DNA of 64,000 nt, from IMG/VR virus record IMGVR_UViG_3300029319_000016, positions 24,051 to 88,050 of that record; one strand, given 5' to 3'. The translations under genes and the position numbers were made by a program. This document shows, piece after piece, positions 27,001-35,790 of the stretch. The notes under the pieces were generated by a model. The model had not been told where the DNA came from and ran no database searches. It worked only from the letters and a program-made list of their open reading frames with translations. Origin of the DNA: a virus. The stretch's first letter is position 1. The number at the start of each line of letters is the position of its first letter.

Positions 27001-30000
27001 ACCAAAATAATTTCCAAAATCAGAGGTATTTGATCCTATAAGAGTTAAAGGATGGGTTGTCACCGGTAACGTTGTAGAAATATCTGTTGGTAAAAAGTTA
27101 CCGCTTATCTGATAATTTGCATCTGAAGCGGCTTTTTTCAATCTATTGTTATTCTCTAGTCTACCAACTGTATTGAAATATTCATACTTCTCTTTGTAGT
27201 TACCTTGAACTCTTTCTGAACCACTTATGTTTTGTATGTTATATGGGCGCTTAGCTCTAAATCCTCTATAATAGATTGCCCATTGTCTTGAAGGATCAGG
27301 ATAGGGTCCACCATAGTCAGGACCAACAAGACCTAAAGCACCATCTTTTACTGATTCGTCAGGGTGCTCACCAAACAAAATTCTATAAGCTTCAGGTCTA
27401 GAATATTGGTCATCTAAATTATTTAAAGTCGCTGCTCCACCTTCTGTTTTCAAATTAGTGTCATGTCTATTAACTGGTACGTGTCTAGACTGATGTCCAC
27501 CAACCCAAGTTTCAGCAAAGGGTCCTTGCAATGGAATGTCATTTTGCAAATAAGTTGTGTCTGAATGCAAGTTGGTTAAGACAACGGAAGCTGAGTAGTT
27601 ATCAAAAACTTTCTTGTTGGCTCCTCTCGGTTCAGAACCAGAGATTAAATTAAACGGAGCTGCGTAGTGGCCCTTAACTTTGTAAATGTAATCCAAAGAA
27701 GCTGTGGATGGAGCATTACCATCATTTGAAGAGTCTTTACCAACTGTTATAACAAAATTATACTCATCAACTTGATTAGGATCTAAGACATCGTTTGAGA
27801 TGTTTGTGTTAACTATGCCCTGTCCTGGACCAACACCAACAACAGCGACATTGACTGGTACGCCTAAATTTGTTTTAGACCCATGAGGTCTAAGAACATC
27901 ATAAACAAAATCTCTATTTTTATTTTGATTGTAGTTTATACCTGAATGTATTGTACTTTGTACATCAAAAGACAGTTTATAAGGTCTAGAAAATCTTCTT
28001 AAAGTGTAAGTAGGTTTAAGATAAATTCCACCATCATTGTTTAGTAGATATTTGTTGTAAGTTACGGTTTCAGTGGTAACGACTTCTTGAACTGTTTGGA
28101 TTTCACTAGCCAAAGGACCAAGTCTCTCCGACCTTTCTTTTTGCCATAAAGAGTGATCGTTTTCTGATCCGTTTTTATATTCCGGAGAGTGACCAACTTT
28201 CCAGTTGTAAGTTAAGGGACCAATGCTTTGAATTGTACCAACAGTGGCTTGAACCTTATTAACAGTAGGAAATTTTCTATCATACTTTGGTCTTTCAAAA
28301 ATGTGACTCTCAACAACATTAGAGACATTTTTTGTAAAAGTTACTGATGCTGGTTTCAGTTGTTCAATAAAGAAAGACAAAGACGAGTCTATCCACTTAA
28401 AGTAATCTGTGTATCTGTCTAAATCTGGATTGCCTGTAACTCTTTCAAAAAATAAACCTCGAGCAGTTCTTAATTTTTTGTATTCCATTCTATAATAGTC
28501 AACAGGTTTGGCAAACAGATTAGCTAACTCTTTCATCGAAGAAAAGGTTCTTAACATTTCATCTGAAATTGATTGGTACATACTTTTTTCTAGAGCAAAG
28601 ATGTTGTCTGTTGTGTCCTCATCTTCTAGAAAATATTCCATCTCATTATCAAAGATAGAAATCCTATCGTTTGTAAAGGAAATTTCGGGTAGTTCTTTTC
28701 TTCTAGAGTAAATAAAATCTAGCTTTACAGGATTTGTGTCATTGCTTGGAAAACCCAAGGCTCTACCTAGATTCTCTCTTTCTATTATGTTTGAAACCCA
28801 TCCATATTTATTACCAACAACTTTAACTGTTTTTCTACCACCTGTTAAACCAGAAAAAACAATAGTATCGCTTGGTAAAGAACCAGGTGTAATTGCAATA
28901 TTTCCCTGTGAGCCTTTTTTAATATGAATTAAATCTATAAAATTTTTATTAGGTGGATTTCTTTGTAAAACTTTTATTGTATTTGTACCATTAGTTCCAT
29001 GCCCATTAGAGCTTTCTATAGCAATGGCGATTTGTGAAGCAATTAGAACAGCTTGAGTTATACCATTAATTTGTACAACTACACCATCAGAGGTGACTGT
29101 CCCGCTTGCTCCTTTTGTTCCAGTATTATCAAAAAAGTATTCTATTGCATTCCCATCTGAATCAGTTATTGTAAACCCATCGGTAGTTGGGAGACTAGCG
29201 TGTTTTGCTAATCCACCACCAACATCTACTACTTCTATTATACCTGTTGCTTTTGAAATTATTTCCACTCCCGCAGAACCACTTGAAAAGTCTTGAACTG
29301 TAAACTCTCCCAGAGAGTTAGCTGATGAATTTTTATCAAAATTCCAATGTAGTATTAGTGAATCGTAGCCTGGAATCTCAACGCTACTAGAAATACCATA
29401 ATTGAAGTTTGTTGTATTTGAATAAATTTTATCATGACCATAATTAAATGCGTCCAAATTGTGTGCTTTAATTGATTCGTTATTAAGCTCATCCATCCAA
29501 ACTCTTAAAGAATCAACAATCACATCTGTTTCATCAATAACTGAACCTGTGTTGTTTTGTGCGTGTGCACCAAGATAAAAACGCTTTGAATTGCATAAAA
29601 TTGCTGAGCCTGTTGTAAAGTTTGCACTAGCTGTTATTTCAAACTCGTGCTTTACATTTCCAAATGCATGTGTGACACCATAAAGTCTAGCAGTATATTT
29701 TGGTTGTGAACTTTGTAATACTCCAATAGTCGGATAACCTTGAGGTTTAATAGACATTTGAAGGTTCCATCTTTCATCATTATATACATCTTCATAAAGA
29801 CCAGTCTCAGCGTAAATACTATTGTCATAATTTTTTATAACAAACTTTACATTTGGTGATTCTACATGATCTTTTACAGCAAAAACTTGCAAGTTTGCAA
29901 CATCGTTTGAATGCCAAGAGTAATCAGAAGAATCATCAGAATTGGCTTGGTGAAAACCAAATAAGGAAGCTGATACGGATTGCAATGTATAAAAACCAGA

Positions 30001-32088
30001 TTTCCCAAATTCTAATTTTCTAGGAAAAATGAAACCACCTTCCATAGAGAAAGCAGAAAATCTTTCATTTTTTATTGTCTCGCCTGAACCGGAAATAAAT
30101 GTAAAAGAATTGGCACTTGAAGAAGTTTGGATTACTCTTCCATAAGTTCTATTTTTTTTGTTAAAGTTCAAAACTTTTGTTTTTACTGATGAGTCTTTGT
30201 ATCTATCTTTTAGATAATGAGTACCATAGTCAGTATAAACATTTAATTTTATTAGTTCGTCATCAACCCCATAACATCTTAAAAGGTTTCTAAAAGACTT
30301 TTCCGTTCCTTTTGTTTTGTAAATGTATTCTAAATTATTATAAATGTTATTATAAATTAATCTCTTTGTTTTTTCTATGTTTTGTTCAAAATGTTCACCA
30401 GTTTTAGATCTATCCCAAAAATATTCTAAAACATCTCCCTCTATAAACGAATTGGGTGTTATCAAACCTTGGTCATTTAACAAGCGATCAACAAAAAAGT
30501 AAGGTTCAGCAGAAGCTGTGTAATAATTTTTGTCCTTTAATTTTGGTAGCTCTCCTATTTGCACATAAAGAGTATCAAGATAGGATGAAAGTATTTGATG
30601 CAAATATTTTATGTTACTATTTTGCTCATCTTCTTCTCTCAACCATGATGGCACTGCATTATATAAGTTAGAACTATTGCTTTTATCATAAATAGAACCA
30701 CTTCTAGCCATTTCGGTGACCAAGGACTTTACAGATGGATGATCAGACCTAATGATTGGGTCACCAGGCTCTTTCTGTGTAAATGCTGTGCCTGTCGATC
30801 TAGAATAAGTATCATAACCAACCCATCTACCATTCGATACTCTTCCTGAGTAATCTAAAACTACTGAATCGTAGGAAGAAGATCCGACGATACCTTCGTT
30901 AAATTTATAATATACACCTAGGTCTGTTCTGAAATCATCAGAATTTGATCCACCACCCACTGGATAATACCAAGTGTTGTAGATATATTCATCTGTTAAG
31001 TCTTTTTTCCAATACCTAAAATCATCTAAAGAAGCAGAAAGTTTTCCAGCTCCAAGCATGTTAGCAGCCGCATAAGTACTACCAGACGGACTTGTAGATA
31101 AAGCGCCGATGTAGCCGTCTATTTTTCCTGGTATCTCCTCTATGTTGGTTGCTGTGTCAAAAACAGAAGCACTGTTCAACAATCCATTTTGGAAATATCT
31201 AACAAAAAGTTTTTGTTGTTTGGATTTAATCGTAACTGTATGGTGTGTCCAAGTATTGTTTGCTAGTGAAGCAGCATTATAGGTAGACAAGCAAATTGGT
31301 TGATTAACTATACCTTTTGATCCAGATTGTAGGGTTAAGTACATGACTGAATTTGGTGTTGAATTACTTAATCCACCAGATAGTTCTAAGGTTAATCTTC
31401 CATAATTATGGACTATAGCAGTAGAATCAACACCTGCTGGAACCGTATTGCCATTCCACAGATCTAGAATTACTTCTTTGTCTGTTTCAGTGGTACCGAA
31501 AGATTGTTTTTTCATCCAAAACTGTATTGTGATACCATTTAAAGGATTTATTCTATAATTTATAGTTCTATTTTTATTTGGATCATAAACAGTACCTTTA
31601 TCAAAAGCTTTTGATAAGGCAAGTGTGCCAATTCCTTGAGAAGATGTGTGTTGTTCTACAGAAGCTGTGTGTAGTCCACCAGCTGTATAAATGTATTCTT
31701 TGGATGAAGGAATACCATATTGGCCGACTGTAGTGCCAGATCCCCATCCATTAGCTGAAAATAAAGCATAACCTGTTGATTTTGGATATTTGTTATCCAA
31801 TAACCATTGATCTAAGTAGGTTGAGTTGTTTTTAAATTGTAGTTTCTCAGCTTCGGAACCATCGTATGGGTAAGAAGAATAGATTCTTTCTATAGAAGAT
31901 CTATAATATTCCTCAGCTGAACCGAAGTGGACAAACGATTCTGGGTCGGAAAAATCTAAATTTGGATAAAAAGTTTTGTTTCTTTTTACAACTTCTTTTA
32001 CCAACTCAGGTGATTCTACACTTTTGGTTAATTCTGTTACTGAGTTTTGTAATACATTTTTTTTATTAAAATAATCTCTAATAGACAT
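24079..32088 (-). CDS. Giant multi-LamG virion protein (2669 residues), probable host-recognition protein
   Basis: The N-terminus (MSIRDYFNKKNVLQNSVTEL, with SVESPELV and later a YPYDGSEAEKLQF motif) resembles a conserved start seen on very large proteins of marine myoviruses. At least four LamG-like sandwiches can be read. They lie at about 180-375 (ITIQFWMKK to DDFRYWKK), 735-900 (to SLRVWMDE), 1800-1950 (FSISWWMKT to QDIVIWKTLL) and 2280-2470 (FSYWVNFD, KWYHIAFFYRKE, DTLIWWDLPEP). They bracket long beta-rich stretches. Such domains usually bind polysaccharide. The gene overlaps the previous one by 11 bases and lies downstream of gp25/gp6, as expected for a distal baseplate or fibre component. 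No enzyme motif is seen. Confidence 0.82.
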   Translation of the reverse strand: MSIRDYFNKKNVLQNSVTELTKSVESPELVKEVVKRNKTFYPNLDFSDPESFVHFGSAEEYYRSSIERIYSSYPYDGSEAEKLQFKNNSTYLDQWLLDNKYPKSTGYALFSANGWGSGTTVGQYGIPSSKEYIYTAGGLHTASVEQHTSSQGIGTLALSKAFDKGTVYDPNKNRTINYRINPLNGITIQFWMKKQSFGTTETDKEVILDLWNGNTVPAGVDSTAIVHNYGRLTLELSGGLSNSTPNSVMYLTLQSGSKGIVNQPICLSTYNAASLANNTWTHHTVTIKSKQQKLFVRYFQNGLLNSASVFDTATNIEEIPGKIDGYIGALSTSPSGSTYAAANMLGAGKLSASLDDFRYWKKDLTDEYIYNTWYYPVGGGSNSDDFRTDLGVYYKFNEGIVGSSSYDSVVLDYSGRVSNGRWVGYDTYSRSTGTAFTQKEPGDPIIRSDHPSVKSLVTEMARSGSIYDKSNSSNLYNAVPSWLREEDEQNSNIKYLHQILSSYLDTLYVQIGELPKLKDKNYYTASAEPYFFVDRLLNDQGLITPNSFIEGDVLEYFWDRSKTGEHFEQNIEKTKRLIYNNIYNNLEYIYKTKGTEKSFRNLLRCYGVDDELIKLNVYTDYGTHYLKDRYKDSSVKTKVLNFNKKNRTYGRVIQTSSSANSFTFISGSGETIKNERFSAFSMEGGFIFPRKLEFGKSGFYTLQSVSASLFGFHQANSDDSSDYSWHSNDVANLQVFAVKDHVESPNVKFVIKNYDNSIYAETGLYEDVYNDERWNLQMSIKPQGYPTIGVLQSSQPKYTARLYGVTHAFGNVKHEFEITASANFTTGSAILCNSKRFYLGAHAQNNTGSVIDETDVIVDSLRVWMDELNNESIKAHNLDAFNYGHDKIYSNTTNFNYGISSSVEIPGYDSLILHWNFDKNSSANSLGEFTVQDFSSGSAGVEIISKATGIIEVVDVGGGLAKHASLPTTDGFTITDSDGNAIEYFFDNTGTKGASGTVTSDGVVVQINGITQAVLIASQIAIAIESSNGHGTNGTNTIKVLQRNPPNKNFIDLIHIKKGSQGNIAITPGSLPSDTIVFSGLTGGRKTVKVVGNKYGWVSNIIERENLGRALGFPSNDTNPVKLDFIYSRRKELPEISFTNDRISIFDNEMEYFLEDEDTTDNIFALEKSMYQSISDEMLRTFSSMKELANLFAKPVDYYRMEYKKLRTARGLFFERVTGNPDLDRYTDYFKWIDSSLSFFIEQLKPASVTFTKNVSNVVESHIFERPKYDRKFPTVNKVQATVGTIQSIGPLTYNWKVGHSPEYKNGSENDHSLWQKERSERLGPLASEIQTVQEVVTTETVTYNKYLLNNDGGIYLKPTYTLRRFSRPYKLSFDVQSTIHSGINYNQNKNRDFVYDVLRPHGSKTNLGVPVNVAVVGVGPGQGIVNTNISNDVLDPNQVDEYNFVITVGKDSSNDGNAPSTASLDYIYKVKGHYAAPFNLISGSEPRGANKKVFDNYSASVVLTNLHSDTTYLQNDIPLQGPFAETWVGGHQSRHVPVNRHDTNLKTEGGAATLNNLDDQYSRPEAYRILFGEHPDESVKDGALGLVGPDYGGPYPDPSRQWAIYYRGFRAKRPYNIQNISGSERVQGNYKEKYEYFNTVGRLENNNRLKKAASDANYQISGNFLPTDISTTLPVTTHPLTLIGSNTSDFGNYFGSGITSRAMPKRISYPRFTIATASSLTDNHYLNLTLSVGNVFGQVVHPLADQVGGYQKTLWLDTDGNPKTQDFNKLFNLYTYRKTFRSPNTFTADATGSLSGLNTDNFSISWWMKTPVNELSNTAHIGFKDDGDTWRHQIFLDNDIQIYFENSANAKDETIFDTNNGSVSGSQWVHYVAVFEVDDLSSATKVPRLYQNGHPVTSSGTTYSPVGGTTPQINEFIIRNDDKITLQDIVIWKTLLTGSGEIAELYNNGNWKDPSTHSKASTILSWWKYGDESYWDTYHYGYEVSGGLHNHHNNRDKFLSSSFGTHNNTLRIPYDQDHRFYFTKGLGYLTNTEIWDQAQRKLEHQFKDFEFPYVSGSERAIFTIKPRKDYHSTTARISISASNHVNPSFTVLSNTTAIEGPLNLVQRESDFLTGSQRNKTVIASRFSAPGGPEVQSYGYLDAYAREYSVHNSLNYRNLSIRGSGSGESGTIRANSQINTRDGLRALYQRPMGRSGTDGVYGLPDQSDYAYSASFHKIPRNTLVRPIATTDNDTFQRKVFRFHPTDPAETYSAIQVSTYNDYWGNIDAVRKTTKARNEGWVGFSYWVNFDKLQSYTTSTHEIYPFYFGVNNSMVTTGLYIQRTTYPKVGYSMGIQVNRRDIDVMNINLKNFLGANDPDAIPQGDAPIQFNKWYHIAFFYRKELNAEPIIYINGVSSKDVVKPYTWRYDSSTENGKFTDNGGYTGGGSYPNISYATWGGNLSGISDADADTTESEFSGMIADTLIWWDLPEPSTIEYLYKNPNADVLSINESYKIQAYFTLGENIYKEPNPLNPGTFVSNFDSPGNFYKTGSIQGYSFGAGKEVEYAKVWNVDADYANRARISARDSIYDITGSTQPQRLQLVTAELPRHQPGSIIGEKNNNYNYNSVLPASDYNYSWVTSSLGNNYSVRSGVQKMFGYWPKDGLNKINDKIESAITFPSSSEIYATYGE

Positions 32089-33508
32089 CGCTTCTCACTT
32101 TAAAGTTGAATTTATAAGATTGCTCGTTCCATGATCCAACCCCATCGTCATAAAATGCAAATTTTATGGTATACATTTGATCTGCTTCAAATAGCGACAT
32201 GTCTAGATCAAAGTAGTTACCAGAAACGTTATAAGATAACATAGTGTGGTTATCAGATCCGGTTCCAAAAGGTATTACTGGGAAATTATCAGATGCTCTG
32301 CATACTTCGTATGAAGCACTAGAAATAGTAGTTGTTTCTGGTGTATTTTTAGCTACTGTATAAATATTTGGTGACCAATTTCTAGGACGAGCATATAGTT
32401 TAAATCTAGCAGTTTCGTTTGTTCCATAATACTCTCTTAAATTAGAAATGTTGAGAACATAACGGTCTGATGGGTTGTAAATTCCAGTAGAAAAGGTGTT
32501 AACTGTTATCGAACCTGTTCGATATTCAACTCCTCCGGAGTGCCAAACGTCTACAAGCGATGTACTTGTTGTTGATGCGGTAACTTGACATTTATAAATT
32601 CCTGTTTTTACATGAGAACCAGTAAAATTGTGACCAACTTTTGAACCACCGGCAGAATCGTATAGAGTAACAAGAATAGGGTTTGTGCCAACAGCAGGTA
32701 TGTCTCTTAAGCGCCCTCTAATGCTATTGTACAGGTATAAAGTGTTATAGTTATCAGGACCAGGGGCAAGAGAAGAAGACGCGAAAAAATAGGCTCTATC
32801 GTCCTTTATTGAGTTGTCCCATCTAGCTTCCAAAACTGGTCTCTTTAATTTGAATTCTGAGCTTCTTGCGAAGAATTTTTTTGTATAATAAGATTTTTTC
32901 TCTGCTTCAAAAGCATCTGTTAATCTTATTCCAAAACCATAATTTTCTTTTGTACCAGCTAGCCACTCTTCTACTAAAGGTGTGACATCGACTTCCAGAT
33001 CTTCGTAACCCTCAACAAAGTTGTAATTAAACTTTGGACCAGAATGGTAAACACCACCAGTAACATTCCATTCACCCATAGAACCTCTACGAACCCAATT
33101 AGATCCAGTTAAGCCATAAGTTTTATCTGTATAGTTGACCATGTCTAAGCCATTTCCTTCTTCCCATGATTGAGACACAGCTGAAATGGTCATTGAGTAA
33201 TTTTCTGGTAATGTGGTTGCATGTCTGGCGTTGTATAACTTAAGATAAAACGAAACAGAACCAGATGCTGGTATAGTTCCAGCTGATCTTTGAGTAGAGA
33301 TCTCAGTAGTATTAAATTGTATGAGGACTCTGGCCAGTTCTGAAGACAGTCCTGCCGAAGATGAGTTTTGACCATATAGTTGAAAAACTTCAAGTATATC
33401 AGCCTCTCCCATGTTTGATCCTGTTGCTCTGTTGGAAGACAATAGAGATTGATCAAAAGCGTTGGAAATTGTATTATCTGCTGTTGCAAAGTATCTTTTT
33501 ATAGTCAT
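32078..33508 (-). CDS. DNRLRE/TGF-propeptide-like virion protein
   Basis: This 476-residue protein has an N-terminal half fitting the DNRLRE-type jelly roll. It has an opening with ATADNTISNAF, ADILEVFQLYG and SSELARVLIQFNTTEI, then SVSFYLKLYNARHA, SQSWEEGNGLDM and a closing EDLEVDVTPLVEEWLAG. In bacteria these folds occur on secreted and cell-surface proteins, and very similar ones are common in marine phage tail clusters. The C-terminal half is another beta domain ending SYKFNFKVRSDVY. It lies between gp6 and the giant LamG genes and overlaps both by a few bases, so it is in the same transcript. Likely a baseplate or fibre structural part. Confidence 0.75.
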   Translation of the reverse strand: MTIKRYFATADNTISNAFDQSLLSSNRATGSNMGEADILEVFQLYGQNSSSAGLSSELARVLIQFNTTEISTQRSAGTIPASGSVSFYLKLYNARHATTLPENYSMTISAVSQSWEEGNGLDMVNYTDKTYGLTGSNWVRRGSMGEWNVTGGVYHSGPKFNYNFVEGYEDLEVDVTPLVEEWLAGTKENYGFGIRLTDAFEAEKKSYYTKKFFARSSEFKLKRPVLEARWDNSIKDDRAYFFASSSLAPGPDNYNTLYLYNSIRGRLRDIPAVGTNPILVTLYDSAGGSKVGHNFTGSHVKTGIYKCQVTASTTSTSLVDVWHSGGVEYRTGSITVNTFSTGIYNPSDRYVLNISNLREYYGTNETARFKLYARPRNWSPNIYTVAKNTPETTTISSASYEVCRASDNFPVIPFGTGSDNHTMLSYNVSGNYFDLDMSLFEADQMYTIKFAFYDDGVGSWNEQSYKFNFKVRSDVY

Positions 33509-35313
33509 TATGTAGCTCTTCCTGTAATATCGTCATCTGGGTATTTTAATTCAAAAACAACATTTTTTGGTGCTTTATAGTAAGTTGCATCATTGCTTAA
33601 AATTTCTGCCATTACAAAAGGTATTGAAGAATAACCAGAGCCATCATTAGATGATTTGTTGTTAACCTTTACCTCAATTACATCTATCACACCTTCTGTT
33701 TTTGATAATATGTTATAAATGTCATTTATGTAAAGAGGTTCTCCAATATAAAATATTTCGGTATAATTATCCTTTAGTCTTTGAATTGCATCTGCTAGTA
33801 CCATAGTTGTATCATATCTATTGTCTGTTTTTACTGCAAAGTCAATAGAAAAATTAATTATTTTAGCATGTTTAATTTTAATTATGTCGTTTATAGAACT
33901 GTATTGTTCTAGCCATGTTTTTAGATTACTGGCTGTTATTGAGTTTGTAGGCACAAGATGTCCTAACTCGTTTTGAGAAATAACATACATTACTAACTCT
34001 TTGTTTGTTGCAAATGGGTTATTTATTATGTTAACTCTCTTCAAGGAGCCAAATTTATTTGGCATGTTATATGCAATAGCTTCGTAGTCTTGCTTTGTAA
34101 CTGCTCTGTTTTGAGTTGCGAAAAAGTTTTTAGACCTTACTTTCAACTCATCTGTTGTTACGGTAAAACTAGGAGAAGTAAAAGACTTTTCGTTACTACA
34201 TTCTAAAGATGTCTCAACTGCTTCAACTTTTGAATCAACCAAGCTTTGCCTGTTCATAAACTTAAAAATTGAATTATCAATGTTTCTTATTGTATTAACA
34301 GCAGCAGCTGGGTTAGCAGATACATTTTTCTTATATGTAACAGTTAGTATTGTTCCTTGGGGAGAAATACCAAGCTTATCAGTAGCTAGTAATTTTGTTG
34401 GATCTATTGCTCTGTGGGTAATGTGATCTTTTGCATGCAAACTTATTGCAACTTTTGAAGGATCAACAAGACCAGCATCGTCATCATCATCAGAACCAAA
34501 ACCAAATTGTAAAAAAGTACCGGAATTATCTTGAAAAACTGTAAACCTTCGAGCCGTAACAAATGGTTTCATTATGGACCTAACGCCATCTGACATTGCA
34601 CTTTGATTTGTTGTTTCGATAAATACAGTTTCTTGACTTAAATAATCTACCTCGTAAAAAATGTTTCCCTCTGAATCTTCAACTTTTATTATTTCACTTA
34701 CATTTCCATTATCAACTCTTACTTTTTTAAATTTTTCAAATGTATCACCGGTTAAATCAATTGTTGCAACATAAACCTTACCGGAACTTACCATACCAAA
34801 AGCTCGAACAGCAAAGAATGTTGTTCCACCATTTACATCAAACTCTATTGCTACTCTATCAAACTGGGGATCTGAGAAGTTAACATCTTCCAATAAGGTG
34901 TATACAGTGCCATTACTAGAAGAAAATTCTGATCCTTTTTTCAATATGGGAAAATAAAGAGAATCTGGTGTATTAACTTCAGCTGATGCTGGTATTCTTA
35001 GGTAAAAAGCCAAAATTCCTTCAGCAACTGGAATTCCTGCGAACTTATATCCTAAATTCTTAGCATGTTTTTTTACATTATTAAATTCAATAGCTGTGTC
35101 TAGAAAACTTTCATTTACAGAATAATCTAGATAGTAAGATAGGACATCCCCAACGTATGCCACAGTATCAAACATAAGAGACCCAAAGGAGGATTCTGAG
35201 AAATCATTATAATCGTCTGGATAGTATCTCTTTGCATGTTCTATTAAATCTTTTTTTATTGATTCAAAATCTCTACTAGTGTATTTTATTGGTATGTTTT
35301 TTGATTTCGGCAT
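33508..35313 (-). CDS. gp6: Baseplate wedge protein, T4 gp6-like
   Basis: This 601-residue protein begins with the hallmark of gp6/J-type baseplate wedge proteins. The N-terminal helix-rich region IKYTSRDFESIKKDLIEHAK, then FSESSFGSLMFDTVAYVGDVLSYYLD and NVKKHAKNLGYK, is followed by beta-rich middle domains. Near the C-terminus, VTKQDYEAIAYNMPNKFGSLKRV and the VVLADAIQRLKDNY-type helix are typical of this family. gp6 forms the ring of the baseplate wedge and marks a contractile-tailed phage. The gene follows gp25 by 43 bases, with a CTATTTA element and an AGAGGGAC ribosome site between. Length is close to T4 gp6 (660). Confidence 0.88.
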   Translation of the reverse strand: MPKSKNIPIKYTSRDFESIKKDLIEHAKRYYPDDYNDFSESSFGSLMFDTVAYVGDVLSYYLDYSVNESFLDTAIEFNNVKKHAKNLGYKFAGIPVAEGILAFYLRIPASAEVNTPDSLYFPILKKGSEFSSSNGTVYTLLEDVNFSDPQFDRVAIEFDVNGGTTFFAVRAFGMVSSGKVYVATIDLTGDTFEKFKKVRVDNGNVSEIIKVEDSEGNIFYEVDYLSQETVFIETTNQSAMSDGVRSIMKPFVTARRFTVFQDNSGTFLQFGFGSDDDDDAGLVDPSKVAISLHAKDHITHRAIDPTKLLATDKLGISPQGTILTVTYKKNVSANPAAAVNTIRNIDNSIFKFMNRQSLVDSKVEAVETSLECSNEKSFTSPSFTVTTDELKVRSKNFFATQNRAVTKQDYEAIAYNMPNKFGSLKRVNIINNPFATNKELVMYVISQNELGHLVPTNSITASNLKTWLEQYSSINDIIKIKHAKIINFSIDFAVKTDNRYDTTMVLADAIQRLKDNYTEIFYIGEPLYINDIYNILSKTEGVIDVIEVKVNNKSSNDGSGYSSIPFVMAEILSNDATYYKAPKNVVFELKYPDDDITGRAT

Positions 35314-35333
35314 CGCATGTCCCTCTTACTAAA

Positions 35334-35340
35334 TAAATAG
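35334..35340 (-). promoter_or_regulatory. CTATTTA element, candidate late promoter inside the baseplate operon
   Basis: GCTATTTATTTAGTAAGAGGG on the coding strand: the CTATTTA core ends 20 bases before the gp6-like ATG at 35313. It lies in one of the few real gaps of the structural block. Confidence 0.42.
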
Positions 35341-35356
35341 CAAAACACAAATTATT

Positions 35357-35776
35357 TTATAACTCATCAGCAGAAATGGACAATGAAAAGGTGTCTACTA
35401 TTAATGGGTTGTTAATTTTGTATTTTATTTCTACATGCAAAGAGTCTCTGGCATTGTTTATGGTTACTTTTACATTGAACTTATTTAACCAAGGCAAATA
35501 TCTACTTATTTGTTTTTTTATAACCTCTCTTAATAAAGAAACTTTTTTTGAATTAGACAATTCAAACAAATAAGTCTTTAAACCAACGCCAAAATTTTTA
35601 TCGAACCTTTCCCCAGGTATAGTTAGCAAAACAGACTTTAAATTATGATTTATAACTTTTGTCATCTCTTTTTCATTTAAAGTTTTAAATCCTGGATTAT
35701 CGCTATCTAGACTTAGTGGAATTTCAACAGTTATATCTTTTGTTATTGAATTATTAAAAAATTTATCACTTGACAT
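35357..35776 (-). CDS. gp25: Baseplate wedge protein, gp25-like
   Basis: This 139-residue protein has the gp25/W fold pattern. A strand lies near the start, then FKTLNEKEMTKVINHNLKSVLLTIPGERFDKNFGVGLKTYLFEL, where the region with P-G-E-R and N/x-x-F-G-x-G/L is the family hallmark. A helix VSLLREVIKKQISRYLPWL and terminal strands with VKVTINN and VEIKYKI follow. gp25 links the wedge to the sheath start and is conserved in contractile systems from phages to type VI secretion. Its length matches T4 gp25 (132). It is adjacent to gp6 and just downstream of the 2859-residue gene. Confidence 0.88.
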   Translation of the reverse strand: MSSDKFFNNSITKDITVEIPLSLDSDNPGFKTLNEKEMTKVINHNLKSVLLTIPGERFDKNFGVGLKTYLFELSNSKKVSLLREVIKKQISRYLPWLNKFNVKVTINNARDSLHVEIKYKINNPLIVDTFSLSISADEL

Positions 35777-35790
35777 TATTTATCTCCTTG

